Positions 1 through 10,480 of a stretch of 64,000 bases of DNA are shown piece after piece. Each line of letters starts with the position of its first letter. Position 1 is the stretch's first letter. Made by a program: the position numbers and the translations under genes. This DNA is from Polytrichum commune (Eukaryota > Streptophyta > Polytrichopsida > Polytrichales > Polytrichaceae): assembly GCA_950295325.1 (NCBI GenBank), contig OX485803.1, forward strand, positions 62,573,554 to 62,637,553, in the 5' to 3' direction. Below the pieces are notes generated by a model. That model was not told the origin of the DNA. It made no database searches and saw nothing but the letters and a program-made list of their open reading frames with translations.

Positions 1-97
1 GGATAACTCTTTCAATGTGGTCTTAATCCCATAAAATTTCCAACCAACTAAATAACAACTTCACCACTAAAACATGTGGTAAACATCCACAAAATTC

Positions 98-603
98 TCA
101 ATCATGACCATTAACGGCCACGGAATGAGAGGCTTTCCAACAACGAGGACAAACCCAATTGCCAGAAGGAAGAGTAAAAGGGGGAGGTGTCAAACATGCC
201 ATGTGCCATCCACGTTGACATTGTCGCACAATAACATTGTTGCAGCTCCTTTCTTCTCTCCACAAACATAACAAGGCAGACCCTGTGGTACAACCGCCAA
301 CTCGGGTTGCACAGAGCCGTCAATGGGAAGGTGACATGGAGCACAATTCTTTGAATGCTCACGACATTCCCGTCCATCCTTGCCTTCAAGCAATAATATA
401 CCACTTGGCAAGACATCTTTTACCCGCAAAATCGTGCGCCCAGCCTTGACATCCAATGTCATAGGCGCCTCCCGTTGCAAGTAAACATAATCCCCCTTGG
501 AAAATTTACGAACCTGAGGTCGATAAGCTCCACTGCGGATCCGGGCATACCGTAATGTATCACGATGTTGAGCAATATTTAAGTTCTCCATAGCCATAGG
601 CAT
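98..603 (-). pseudogene. Polyprotein C-terminus: post-integrase segment and PHD zinc finger (frameshifted)
   Basis: This segment follows the integrase. It first encodes a beta-rich-looking stretch (LQREAPMTLDVKAG) resembling the SH3-like tail after Ty3 integrases. A C4HC3 PHD-type finger follows: CYVCGEKKGAATMLLCDN, then in another frame CQRGWHMACL and NWVCPRCW. All eight metal ligands are present, but one base is missing at about 220-223, between the second and third ligand pairs, so the present frame stops early. PHD fingers usually read histone H3 tails, so a role in targeting integration is a reasonable inference. The finger occupies the place where chromoviruses carry a chromodomain. The minus-strand stop of the shifted frame is at 98-100. 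Confidence 0.8.
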
Positions 604-1400
604 GGCCTTTTAGAAGAACGCTGCTTGGTCATGAAGACATTGAGTCCAAACATCTTGATCATCCAAATTTACCACGGGAGCCAATTTCTCTCGCACCGAG
701 CTAGGTAAAATTGGTTCCCGTCCATACAAGAGTTGGTAAAGACTATAGGATGCCAAAGATGTTTGCCTGCTGAAACGATAACCCATTGCTATCCATAGTA
801 ACATCAAGTCCCAATCGCGATGGTTGCCATAAAGCAATCCATACTTCCGCAAACCGCGCTTAACCGTCTGAACAACTCATTCAGCTAAGCCATCTGTCTC
901 AGGGTGATCTCTGGAAGTTGTCCGATGATCAATCAAAGCCTTGGTACACAAAGCCTCGAAAGATCCAAGAAATTCTCTCCCTTGATCCGTCAACACCTCT
1001 GCAGGTGCTCCAAACCGTGCCAAAAACTCAATCAAGAAATGCCATAGCCGCCAATTCTGAGGAATTTTGGGAAAGAGCCACGAGTTCAATCCACTTACTA
1101 AAATGCTCCACCATCACAAGCACATACTTGGAACCACGTGGAGTGATAGTAAGCGGTCCGGCAAAATCCAAAGACCAACGATATCCCAAGCCCATAATAG
1201 GTAAAGGCTGAAGTTGAGGTGACAAAGTATTAAAACTTGACCTGACCCGGTCACATACTTCACACCGAGAAACATAAGTGGCAACCTATTGATACATACC
1301 AGTCCACCAATATTGGTTGCGCAACATAGAGTGCGTCCTTCGCACTCCAAAATGTCCAAGCTTCTCGTGCATTTGCCGCACCAAAGAAGCTCTTTGATCT
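604..1400 (-). pseudogene. Ty3/gypsy integrase (stop-interrupted)
   Basis: The N-terminal HHCC zinc-binding region reads HEKLGHFGVRRTH followed by SRCEVC. The catalytic core shows the three acidic residues: D in SLDFAGPL, D in LTDQGREF and E in ETDGLAE. It ends in a typical RKYGLL...YGREPILPSS region. Stops interrupt it near 1288 (TAG), 877 (TGA, directly after the catalytic E) and 610 (TAA). Length and order fit a normal Ty3 integrase, so apart from the stops and a frame change near 1028-1089 the domain is complete. It is followed by the PHD-containing tail rather than a chromodomain. Confidence 0.88.
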
Positions 1401-1740
1401 GGCCTTGGAACGATGCGCCTCGTTCCGTTCGGCCACACACGAAATAACAAGCTGTTTGCCCAACGAAACCTTGTTATCCGGTAACTAACTCTATCTCGCT
1501 CCATAGCAGATAGTCCAAGAGGAAATATCCCTTGTTGAAGTTTGTGCAAGACCGCCTGGTCTTCCCACACATCACTAACAACGAGAGATTTATCAACCTC
1601 CTCATCTTGTTCTTCTACAAGGATCTCAGCAGCCAATCCCGACATCATTGTGAGATATGTGACAGCATGCCAACCCGGCACTGCCTCACGATCACAATCT
1701 CCATGCCACCTGGCTCTAGTTAAATCCTCATCTGAAGGAC

Positions 1741-2110
1741 TTGGATTGCGAGACAATCCGTCTGCATCCAAGTTGGCAATTCCTGCTCGGTGAACAACTT
1801 CAAAATCATATTCCTGAAGTAACAATGCCCACCTAGCAAGTTTCCCGATGAGCTTATCTGATTCCATAAGCCATTTTAAAGGCTCATGATCAGTCACCAA
1901 AGTAAACTTTTGCCCATACAAATAATGTCGAAAATGTGCAATGGCCCAAACGGCCGCCAAGGCCTCGCCTTCATAAGAAGAATAATTAGATTCAGCACTA
2001 TTATTGCTTTTAGATGCATAAGCCACCACATATTCCTATTCCTCTTCATCTTTCTGTGTCAATACCGCTCCCAATCCCACTGCACTCCAATCCGTGTGCA
2101 ATTGAAAAGC
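1741..2110 (-). pseudogene. Ty3/gypsy RNase H domain (one stop)
   Basis: Motifs in order are HTDWSAVGLGAVL (first catalytic D), YEGEALA (catalytic E), LVTDHEPLKWL (catalytic D) and a terminal HRAGIANLDADGLSR, which matches the usual A(D)xLSR end of Ty3 RNase H. A TAG at about 2033-2035 interrupts it after a run of acidic residues. It is continuous with the reverse transcriptase on one side. On the other side a ~340-bp linker (about 1400-1740, mostly acidic) leads to the integrase. Confidence 0.88.
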
Positions 2111-3240
2111 TCTAGACACATCCAGGCGTCGAAGCACTGGCGCTGAACCGAGCCTCTGCTTCAATGTATCAAATGTCTGTTGTTGTTCCCGACTCCAAAT
2201 CCATGGTTGGTCTTTCCCCGTGAGAATGGTAAGAGATTTGGCAATAAAACTAAAGTTCTTGACAAACCTCCTATAATAATTTGCCAATCCTAGAAATGTA
2301 CGAAGCCGTGGTACATCACTAGGTGCGGGAATTTTGTGCAAAACATCCACCTTTGCCTGTTGCACACTAAGACCGCCAGGAACAATCATGTGGCCTAAAT
2401 AGGGCAATTGATCATGGAAAAATTTACATTTTCTATGATGTAAACGGAGTCCCCACCGTTGAAGTCGTTCAAATACCGCTTGCAAATGTCTCACATGATC
2501 CTGTGGACTATTACTAAAGATGATAACATCATCAATGTAATATCTAGCAAACGGCAAACCAGCCAATAATTGGTCCATCACCCGCTGAAATTCAGCTGGT
2601 GCATTCTTGAGACCAAATGGCAGAAATTTCCAATGATAAAGTTGATCCTTGCCATCTTTATCAATTCCCTAAAATGCGGTCTTCACCCGATCACCCAATA
2701 ACAAAGGTAATTGGTGATAACCAGACCTCAAATCCAGAGTGCTGAAGATTCTAGAAAATCCTAGTGCATCAAACAACTCCTCTAGCATCGGCATTGGATA
2801 TCGATCCGACTTGGTCTTGCGGTTGACTGGACGATAATCACCACACATCCGTTTTTCCGTCCAGTTGCCAAAGATATCCTTCTTTGACGGCATAACCGTG
2901 GCACAAGCATACTCTCCATTGGAGAGTTCAATCAATTCCGCTGCCAATAACTCTTGACATCGAGTTTGAACACCCAACCTTTCAGAGGTACTAAGTCTGT
3001 ACGGCCGTCTAAAAATAGGGTGGTCGTCCTCGAGTTGAATACGAACAGGTTTACCTTTATATCCTTCAAGATCATGAAGACTAAAGGCAAAACAATTACG
3101 GTAAGAGCGAATAAATGCCCGTACCTTTCGTGCTTCGGCACCAGTAAGCTTTGGCCCCACTTCAATTGGCCAATCGTCAAACTCCGTGGTTTCCTTCTTC
3201 ATAGAAGGATTGCCACTTGGTGCCAGCACAGCCTGTGATT
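2111..3240 (-). pseudogene. Ty3/gypsy reverse transcriptase (one stop)
   Basis: The domain opens with CFAFSLHDLEGYKG and the RRPYRLS block. It shows MCGDYRPVNRKT, STLDLRSGYHQLP (catalytic D), FLPFGLKNAPAEF and the YYIDDVIIFS box with the catalytic DD pair. It ends in PYLGHMIVPGG and LRTFLGLANYYRRFV. These are the standard RT motifs in the standard order and spacing. A TAG after VKTAF at about 2669 is the only break in the domain. It is separated from the upstream methyltransferase by about 340 bp that carries three stops. Confidence 0.92.
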
Positions 3241-3580
3241 GCTAGTCCGTGGAGAGGGCAACACCTTTGCCCCCATCATCTGCACTTGAATCCAAATGCG
3301 TATCCTTTCCACTACAATCAGTTTGTATAGCTAAATAGCTACCCACATATGAAGTATCACCAAGAAATAGAAGTGGAAACATTTTATGGGCCTCCAACTT
3401 TCCAAACTCTTAGGCCAAAGCCGAAAAAACACGTTGGACTCGAAGCTCTTCCGCAACATGAAGTTTCAAAGGAAATAATCCCTCGGTGTCATTGACCTCA
3501 ATGTGATCCTTGGATTGCGGCTCCATTGCCCCCTGACCATTGTTTTCTGCCCTCAGCGTAAGCAATTGGTCATCCATACG
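3241..3580 (-). pseudogene. Linker of the polyprotein between methyltransferase and RT
   Basis: The same reading frame continues from the methyltransferase to the RT through this stretch, broken by three stops (near 3580, 3410 and 3240). Each stop is one C-to-T step from a glutamine codon. No domain was recognised. The frame continuity supports one polyprotein carrying both enzymes rather than two chance neighbours. Confidence 0.6.
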
Positions 3581-4856
3581 TTATTGAGCAGCAAGACAAA
3601 TTCCAATTATCCACACAATGCTATTAAGATCCATAGCTTGCCCCAATAGGAAACTTCTCTGACCTTCCTGAAGGCCGTGAGCAACCGTGGTACCTGTAAG
3701 AAAACCCATGGCGCTTTCCCGCTCATCTGCCGTAGGCTCCTCATAAGTTTGGGATTTTGAATCCCAAACCATGCCAGGTCCACGAGATCGAAATGCAAAA
3801 GACTGTGGATATGTCACAAAAGTAGGTAGTGCACCTGTCGGAATTCCCACCTTGTTAATTAATGCAAATGGCAAGGTGTCATCCTTGGTAACTGCCAAGG
3901 AAGCACGATGATCATCTAAAATGTCATCCACCTTGCGATCCATAAGGCGGGGAATGCGGGCAATCGCCGCTGAAAGCACCCGAGGTGATACCAAGTTGGT
4001 CCAAAACCAACGAGGCCGATGAGCAAAGGATCCCAAAGATGCAGCATCCAGAAATGTTGGAGTACCCAGAATTTGGTTAATGTACTCACCATCCTTCACT
4101 ACTTTGTGCCGGATATCACCCAATAATGGTACATTTTCGAAAATGTACCCTGGCGGAGTTGATTGGTGGGTAAACCACCATTGCGTCAATCGCATCAAAT
4201 CCGCAAACAAACTAGACCTAGAATCATCCAATCCCTGGCCAGTTCCTGCCCGCGAATGGCCTTGACAAGGCCATCCTGCAAGAATCAAATCCACGTGGCC
4301 CAACCTTCTCAAATCCTCATCACTAATCATAGTGACATCTTGAGGAAGTTGACCACAACATCCATGAATGGCAGAGGCTGACAATTGTGCGGGGTATCTC
4401 AACAACAATTGTTGGATGTGGTGTCGGACGGCTTTGTTGGCTGCATATCCATTGTCCACATGAATATATTGCCAAACTGTAATTCCAGCCTCCAACACTG
4501 CCGCCAAACCTGTGCCAATCCCCCCAAAGATCTCCACAAGGATAATACCTTCAGGTGATGGTTGCCAACGAATGGGTTGAGCAAAAGGAAATGAAGATGA
4601 AGTTGGAGATGTCTCTCCAAGCTCCAAATCCGCCACAATGTGTCGACAATGGTCGGATAACTCCTTAGGAGTACGCCATGGTGGAGGTGGATCCTTGAAA
4701 TGTCGAGCAGGAATTTGAAAAGATGGTAAAAATTGTTGTTCTGTTGCATTACAAGTGTAGTCCATTGTTTCTTCCAATAAAACTGCAGCACAAGGCAAAT
4801 CTGCAACTAAACCGCTGCAACTAAACATTGCCTCCGCAACCATAGTCATAGCAGTG
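3581..4856 (-). CDS. C5-cytosine DNA methyltransferase domain inside a Ty3 polyprotein
   Basis: About 425 residues with all main C5-MTase motifs (numbered from a methionine at 4864). Motif I is FGGIGTG (113-119, AdoMet binding). Motif IV is GWPCQGHSRAG, with the catalytic Cys at 200. Motif VI is ENVPLL (243-248). Motif VIII is RPRWFWTNL (283-291), a form closest to DNMT3/DRM enzymes. A motif X-like LLGQAMDLNSI lies at 406-416. The domain is uninterrupted and no catalytic residue is visibly lost. The apparent first codons lie in the nested LTR and are not its true start: the protease frame at 12088 runs in frame into 4851. It is therefore a domain of the gag-pol polyprotein between protease and RT. 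Expected reaction: methylation of cytosine C5 in DNA; site preference cannot be read from sequence. C5-MTases in retrotransposons have been described in charophytes and dinoflagellates. A host DRM gene is unlikely because the flanks on both sides are retroelement. Confidence 0.93.
4852..4856. repeat. Target-site duplication (left), cagtg
   Basis: CAGTG immediately precedes the TGTCG end of the nested LTR element and is repeated at 12083-12087 directly after its GCGACA end. A 5-bp duplication is standard for Ty3 integrases and proves insertion into the methyltransferase-carrying element. Confidence 0.95.
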
Positions 4857-5829
4857 TGTCGCAACCCTTGCTAGGTCCCTTAATAATCTTGCCAATTTTC
4901 GTTTCTACCAAAGGTTACGAGCGCTAACCCTTCGCATTCCGCCATGCTAATGGATAGCTCCTCTTACCCCGGACCAATAGTTCATAGGAGGGAACCAACC
5001 CTCCTACTTTGCTTTCGGGACTCACCCCTTAATCGGTAACCCATTTCCCCAATGTGGACTTCCATCCATGGACGTCCAATCCTATGTTGATCATCGCGTT
5101 GCCGGAGCAACACTACAACAACCCGAACCATACTAGGCAACTATGGCCTCACAATGGGCCAATGCCCATGGAGGCCGTGCCGTTCGGCCTCGGGTGGGTG
5201 AGGCCACACCACCTCACCCATATAAGCCTCTAGGACTTCACGCGGGGCCCCTACCCCACCGTCAACCAACCTCTTGTCTCTCTACCAAGAGTTGGGGCCA
5301 AGTGGACATTTTCCCTTAGCCGCTGGGCCTAGAACCCCCCCAGCAGCTTCAGACCATCATAACTTCCTTGTATGATGTCTGATTCCAGCAACCAACCACT
5401 CCATCTTCATCTACGCTTCACGTAGATGCGGATGGACTCCTCACTTGCCCCATTCGGGCAAGTGGTGAGGAAGTTATGCCTGTTTGAACCTTGGCAGTCC
5501 CGGGAATCACTCCCAGGCACTGCTGTAGCAGGGCGCTGTCCCGGGACAGCGCCCCACTCAAATGGCCATAACTCCTAGCTCACACCTCGGATTGAGGTGT
5601 TCTTGAGCATTCTAGAATCACCACGCCATGAACTACGCATAGCTCATGGCCTCACCCTCATGCCTCCTAGTCTTTGTGGGTGGGAGGCGTTCCCAACGCC
5701 CGGGGCCCTCACCCACACTAGGATCACTTGGGCCCTCTCACCAACGGCGCCACAAGTCCCGGGTGTCACTCCGGGGTCCCCCTTCTGCCCATGGTGTTTC
5801 GGCCACTCCTCATGGAGAGGTGCGCGACA
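4857..5829 (-). repeat. 3' LTR of copy A-B
   Basis: Begins TGTCGCAACCC and ends GTGCGCGACA in plus-strand reading. It holds several self-complementary blocks: CATCTACG/CGTAGATG, ACTTGCCC/GGGCAAGT, GGGTGAGG/CCTCACCC and the perfect palindrome GCGCTGTCCCGGGACAGCGC. Open frames on both strands within it recur in every LTR copy and are not considered genes. Confidence 0.93.
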
Positions 5830-6640
5830 CTCACCCCCACCAAACGGAGTCGATGCCCTCATCGACTATACTCGTAGTCGGCACACCAATTCTCAAGTTG
5901 CCATCCTCTATGGTGCGGCATTGTGTTTACCTTAGGGCGCGACCCCCACAATGCATCTTCAAATTTGGCATAGTCCCAAAGGTGTCGTTCCTAGATGGTC
6001 CGTTAGCGACCTTGGATCTCTCATCCAAGGACCTAACCTACACTAGACCCACCTACTTTGGGACTCACTTGGGTTGCCCCTCCTTTGGGGCCTCCCCCGT
6101 TAGGCTCCACTAGCCTAACGTGACACATCTAGGCGAGACCTCAACGCTTCCACTAAGTTGTCTCGGTTGCAACTCCGAGATGGCTTTCCATTGTTAAGCC
6201 ACGCCTCCATCGCACGGGGGTGATGCCAAGTCCCGCCCGACTCGGTTCCCACTTTGCTCTTTCGAGACATGGGTTCATGACTCCCATGCGCCAACTCTCG
6301 TTAGCTCGCGGGTAGCACTTTTATGAGCACGCGCCATCACCTTGTCCCCGCCCGGACAAGCCCACAACTAAGAAGTTTCTTGGTTTTATCCAAGGCCCCT
6401 CCTAGCCATGGCCCCAATTACTCGGCTTACCCAACCTAGTTTGGCATATCTATTCCCCCTCTTCCACTAACCAAGCACAAGTACAAGACTAGGACCTCAT
6501 CTCGTACTTTTCTCTTTGCACCACTAAAGTTTGGACTTTATTCCCTCAAGCCAAAGAACAAGTGCATGTTGTGGCGTAATTAACCTCGAAGCTAACTGTG
6601 CTACTAGCGTCTCTCCCCCACTAAAGGAGATTGATGTCCT
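5830..6640 (-). other. 3' untranslated part of copy A-B
   Basis: About 800 bp between the chromodomain remnant and the 3' LTR, conserved among all family copies (for example 15196-16970 around solo LTR D, 23835-24640 and 39900-40706). A purine-rich tract on the minus strand next to the LTR (GGTGGGGGTGAG, about 5830-5841) is the likely polypurine tract. No coding domain was recognised. Confidence 0.7.
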
Positions 6641-6860
6641 CATCAATGCCTACGCTTCATTTTATTGGAATCCTTAGCCTTAATTTCTTCAAAGTGCTTT
6701 ACCAATTCCTTGCCGTTCATCATGTCTCTTGCCGCTACCCAAACGGCTTCTTTCTCATGGTATCCTCACCAATTCACCAATTACTCCTTTGTACATTGTC
6801 TTTCCTTTTCACTTGGGCTTCCTACACTTGAGGATGCCCTCCTACCTCATGTTCCAAATG
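6641..6860 (-). pseudogene. Chromodomain remnant
   Basis: On the minus strand a short region encodes an EYLV-W-GYH stretch followed by a WVAARDM block and ELVKHFEE. This is the aromatic cage, core and C-terminal helix pattern of chromodomains found after integrase in chromoviruses. A stop sits where the usual basic residue of the WKGY motif would be. Homologous remnants with the same stop occur in the other copies (for example 39720-39890). Confidence 0.7.
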
Positions 6861-6959
6861 ACGTCCACAAGGTCGGGAGGTGGCCTAATCACTTGCTTGT
6901 GATCGGGCCACAAGGTGTTCTCCTTAAATGGCTTTAGGAATGAGACATGAAATGTCGGA

Positions 6960-8090
6960 TGCACTTTGATCTTGGGCGGTAATTCCAACTTATACATGTC
7001 CTTGAACATTTGTTCCACAACGGGAAGCGGAGTTCCAATTTTGGACATGTACATTGGAGTGAGGCCTTCCGGCTAAGTGAAGTTGTTTACATTCAACAAC
7101 ACCTTTTGGCCCACCTCATTCTCCACTTCGCGTCTTCCGGCATTGATTTGCACTCCGTAGCACCTTCGGGCTTTCTCTACCAACAACTTGGTCATCTCCA
7201 AGACTTGTCTCCCATCCTTGGCCAAGTCCTCACCATGTTGGTTGAACTCTAGTGTTGAATGTGCCCCCTCGAGAGCTAGGTTAATAGGTTGGAGCGCATC
7301 CACTCCATAAGCCACCACCAAAGACCACCCCTTGGTAGCCAAGTGCGTGGCTACATTGCAATTACACTCCGCTCGACCCACATAGACCGCCCAATCTCCT
7401 TGGTCCGCCCCCACCAAGTTCCTCAAGTATTGCTTCAAGACTACATTCACATGCTCCGCTTTCCCATTCATTTGGGAATGCAAGGCCGTGCTAAACCTTA
7501 GTTTCATTCCGACCTCCTTAGAGAAATGCATTGAAAATGCACTTGTGAACTTTGGATCTTGATCCCACACAATCACTCTTGGCAACCCGTGGTGCCTCAA
7601 CCATCCTTTGAGAAAAGGCTATGCGGTCTCCAACGCGGTGGCGGTTCCCACAATCGGCACCATGTGCGCCAACTTGGCAAACCGCTCTACCATCAACAAG
7701 ATGGCATCATACCCATGTGACTCCGGCAAACTTGTGATCAAGTCCATGCACATACTATGCCATGGCCCCGACGGGATAGGCAACGGTTGCAAGAAGCCGC
7801 CTTACTTTTGGTAAGAGGCTCGGTTCACTTGGCACTTCATCCAAGCCTTCACAAAGTGGGCTATATCCTTCTTTATGCACCGCCAATGGTACCCCCATGA
7901 CACCATTCTATGGCGGCTTTTTCTTTCTCCTCTATGGCCGGCAATAGGACTATCACATTCTTCCTTCAAAACCGATAGCCTCAACTTGCCTTGTGGCACA
8001 TACACCCGACTTTGTTTACACTTGAACAATCCGTCCACCAACTTAACCTCTTTGAGCACCTTGCTCTTGCGAAGCTCACCTAAAAGCATT
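6960..8090 (-). pseudogene. Integrase remnant of TGTCG family, copy A-B
   Basis: Recognisable blocks are AGHRGERK and WMKCQVNRASY (zinc region), CMDLITSLPESHGYD (first D), VIVWDQDPKFTSAF (second D) and QMNGKAEHVN (E), then the GPY-type tail LPPKIKVHPTFHVSFLK. A TAG after the TALETA block, between the first and second catalytic acids, recurs in every copy of the family in this window. It was therefore present in the founder. Confidence 0.85.
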
Positions 8091-8099
8091 TGTGCTTTG

Positions 8100-8450
8100 G
8101 GGTAGTAAATTTACCCCTCCCGTATCTTGCATCACAAGTTTCCTTCGCCGGCACACATTAGCCACAAGGTTTGGATGGTTCTCATTGCTTGGAACTCTTC
8201 CCGTCTACTTAGCGCATCCGGCACCACATTTCCACGGTCCGGTTTGTGGACTAAATCCACCTTCATAAGCGCCAAGCTATCATGCCAACGCAATGACTTG
8301 GCGCTCACTTGCGCTTGTATGTCAAAATACTTTTAGGACACATTGTCCATGTAGACCTTTGCTTTGTGCGACCCCAAATAGTGTCGCCACATCTTCAAGC
8401 AATGCACTACGACAAAGAAGTTCTTTGTCATGAGTTGGTTGTCTTCTTTG
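8100..8450 (-). pseudogene. RNase H remnant, copy A-B
   Basis: Blocks THDKELLCRSALL and KPDRGNVVPDALSRR match the middle and the end of a Ty3 RNase H. The frame is broken by stops, including one after VLKVF. The upstream part of the domain is replaced by the tandem array described next. Confidence 0.75.
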
Positions 8451-9370
8451 ACAACCATCGAGCTTCATGCTCCCATATGCAATGGCCATCCATCTTACAC
8501 AAAATCCACCATTGGCAAAGTCATTCATCCCCGTATGCACCTCAAAAGGTTTGTCAAGCTCCGCGAACTTGAGCAGGGGCGGCGAAGAGAACTTGCTCTT
8601 AAGCTCCCCAAAGACTTGGTGACAAGGCTCATCCCATTCTTGGGATAGCCATTTCTTTCACGAGTCACACAAGGTCGGACAACCATCGAGCTTCATGCTC
8701 CCATATACAATGGCCATCCATTGTGCATCAACATCCACCAATGGTAAAGTCACTCGCCCCCCGTATGCACCTCAAAAGGTTTGTCAAATTCCAAAAACTT
8801 GAGCACGGGTGGCGAAGAGAAGTTGGTCTTAAGCTCCTCAAAGACTTGGTGGCAAGGCTCATCCCACTCTTGGGATAGCCATTTTTTGCACAAGTTGGAC
8901 AAGGTCGAACAACCATCGAGCTTCATGCTCTTATATGCAATGGCCATCCATTTTGCCTTAACATCCGCCAATGGTAAAGTCACTCGCTCCCGTATGCACC
9001 TCAAAGGTATGTCAAACTCCGCGAACTTGAGCACGGGCGGCGAAGAGAACTTCGTCTTAAGCTCCCCAATGGCTTGGTGGCACGGCTCATCCCACTCTTG
9101 GGATAGCCATTTCTTGCACAAGCCGGACAAGGTTCGACAACCATGGAGCTAAATGCTCTCATAAGCAATGGTCATCCATCTTGGATCAACATCCGCCAAT
9201 GATAAAGTCCTTCGTCTCCATGTGCACCTCAAAATGCTTATGAAAACCCGGAAACTTAACCACATCTTGTGAAGGGAACTTACTCTTGAGCTCCCCAAAG
9301 GCTTGGTGGCAAGGCTCATCCCACTCTTGGGATAGCCATTTTTCCCAACATGTTGACTAAGGTTCTAGCA
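8450..9370 (-). repeat. Tandem array of ~230-bp units in the RT/RNase H connection, copy A-B
   Basis: Four units start near 8450, 8680, 8910 and 9138, each marked by ACAACCATCGAGCTTCATGC or a variant. On the minus strand each unit encodes the same piece of a Ty3 connection region: KKWLSQEWDEPCHQ, then SSPPVLKFAEFDKPFEVHTG, then ASDFTIGGC and a WPIAYESMKLDGC start. Arrays of the same unit lie at 18790-19690, 26458-27360, 32180-32950 and 37400-38090. The duplication therefore predates the spread of the family. Confidence 0.85.
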
Positions 9371-10047
9371 ACCTTAGAAAAACCATGAATGAAGTGGTGG
9401 TAGTAGTTGTCTAGGCCAACAAATGACCTAAGCCCTTTTCTTGAATCAAGGGCCAATTCTCTTCTTGGATTGCCTTGACATTCTTCATGTTCGTCCACCA
9501 ACTTCCTGTGTCACCACATACCTCAAGAACTCAATCTCTCGTTGAGCAAAGTTATTTTTCACTTCTTGGCGGTAACTTTTTGGGCAACACATTGGTGAAT
9601 ACATCCTTGTATCTCACCAACATCCCACCAATGTGGTTTGGAGGAGGCCCATCTTTCCTAGCCTCCCCATACATTCTTTGGAGTTGCTCGAATTGAACCA
9701 CGACCATTATGTTTTCTATTTTTCATTTGGTCCATTAAGACCAAATTCAACTTGGGTCCTCCTACCATAGGAGTCCTTGTCAATTTGAACTTCAATTCTT
9801 TGCCATTATGACACATCATAATGCACCGCAAGCTCACCGGCTTGCACCTCACATCTATCATGTGAGTTTCAAAGTAGGCGGCCTTCACAATGACATGCAT
9901 TTCATCTATTTCACATGGTGTGAAATTTTGACAAAAATCCAATGTCCCACATTGAAAGGTTACATGCATCGCGGCCTCCTTTGTCTCATGCGGTTCGCCC
10001 TTTCCAAACCGCACCTTGGTGGGCTTGCTTTCTCTATCAATCGGCAA
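9371..10047 (-). pseudogene. RT scrap and protease-like segment, copy A-B
   Basis: Positions 9371-9657 keep the end of RT (a LRSFVGLDNYYHHFI block) and the LVRYKDVF-like start of RT, with the palm and YxDD region missing between them. Positions 9658-10047 form a 129-codon open frame ending in WGG. Its GTLDFCQNFTP and FETHMIDVRCKP blocks resemble the C-terminal half of Ty3/chromovirus proteases; no DTG/DSG was found. The same frame stays open at 27669-28058 and 36715-37104. Confidence 0.6.
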
Positions 10048-10169
10048 ACCCCAACTCCCTTGTGAGTTTTGGGCTCAAAAAGGAGTGGTAGCCTCTTTGT
10101 CAACACATGAGACATTTCTCCCATTCATTGAGCCTCAAGGTACAAAAGATTTGGCCTTGGCTTAAGGCT

Positions 10170-10480
10170 ACTAGCCTTGGCCACAATGCCATCGTCTTAC
10201 ATTCGGTCCTCGGCAACTTGACTTGGCTTGGTCCGCAAAGCCAACTTTAAACATTTCGTCCGCGGGACAAATTGGTTTGGCGCCACAAAACCAATTTCTA
10301 ATAGTTTGTCCGCAAAACAAACATGTTTTGCCTTGGTAGCACAAAGCCACCTTCCCACACTCCGTCCGCGGCACGAACATGAATTGCCTTGGTAGGACAA
10401 ACCCACCTCCCAACATTCCGTCCGCGGCACCAACATGTTTTGCCTAAGTAAAATGGACCAAACAATTTGCACTCATTTCT
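10170..10480 (-). repeat. Minisatellite (~57-60-bp units) in the gag region, copy A-B
   Basis: Roughly six units carry GCCGCGGACGGAATGTTG-like cores on the minus strand, followed by AAGGTGG and a CCAAGGCAAA tract. The same block is at 36277-36565 in copy I-J and, shorter, at 28200-28350 and 30530-30770. Frames through it stay open but show no convincing zinc knuckle. Confidence 0.7.

Noticed and set aside
3581-4864. Host DRM/DNMT gene
   Set aside because: The domain continues in frame from a retroviral-type protease and toward an RT; there are no introns, and the first codons come from a later LTR insertion.
5597-6113. Conserved 112- and 155-codon open frames on both strands (also at 14963, 23602, 30932, 34038, 40423 and others)
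   Set aside because: They lie within LTRs or cross the LTR/3' UTR boundary and are conserved only because the LTR is repeated. They overlap in several frames on both strands and show no domain.
7289-7501. Plus-strand 70-codon frames repeated in several copies
   Set aside because: Antisense shadows of the integrase.
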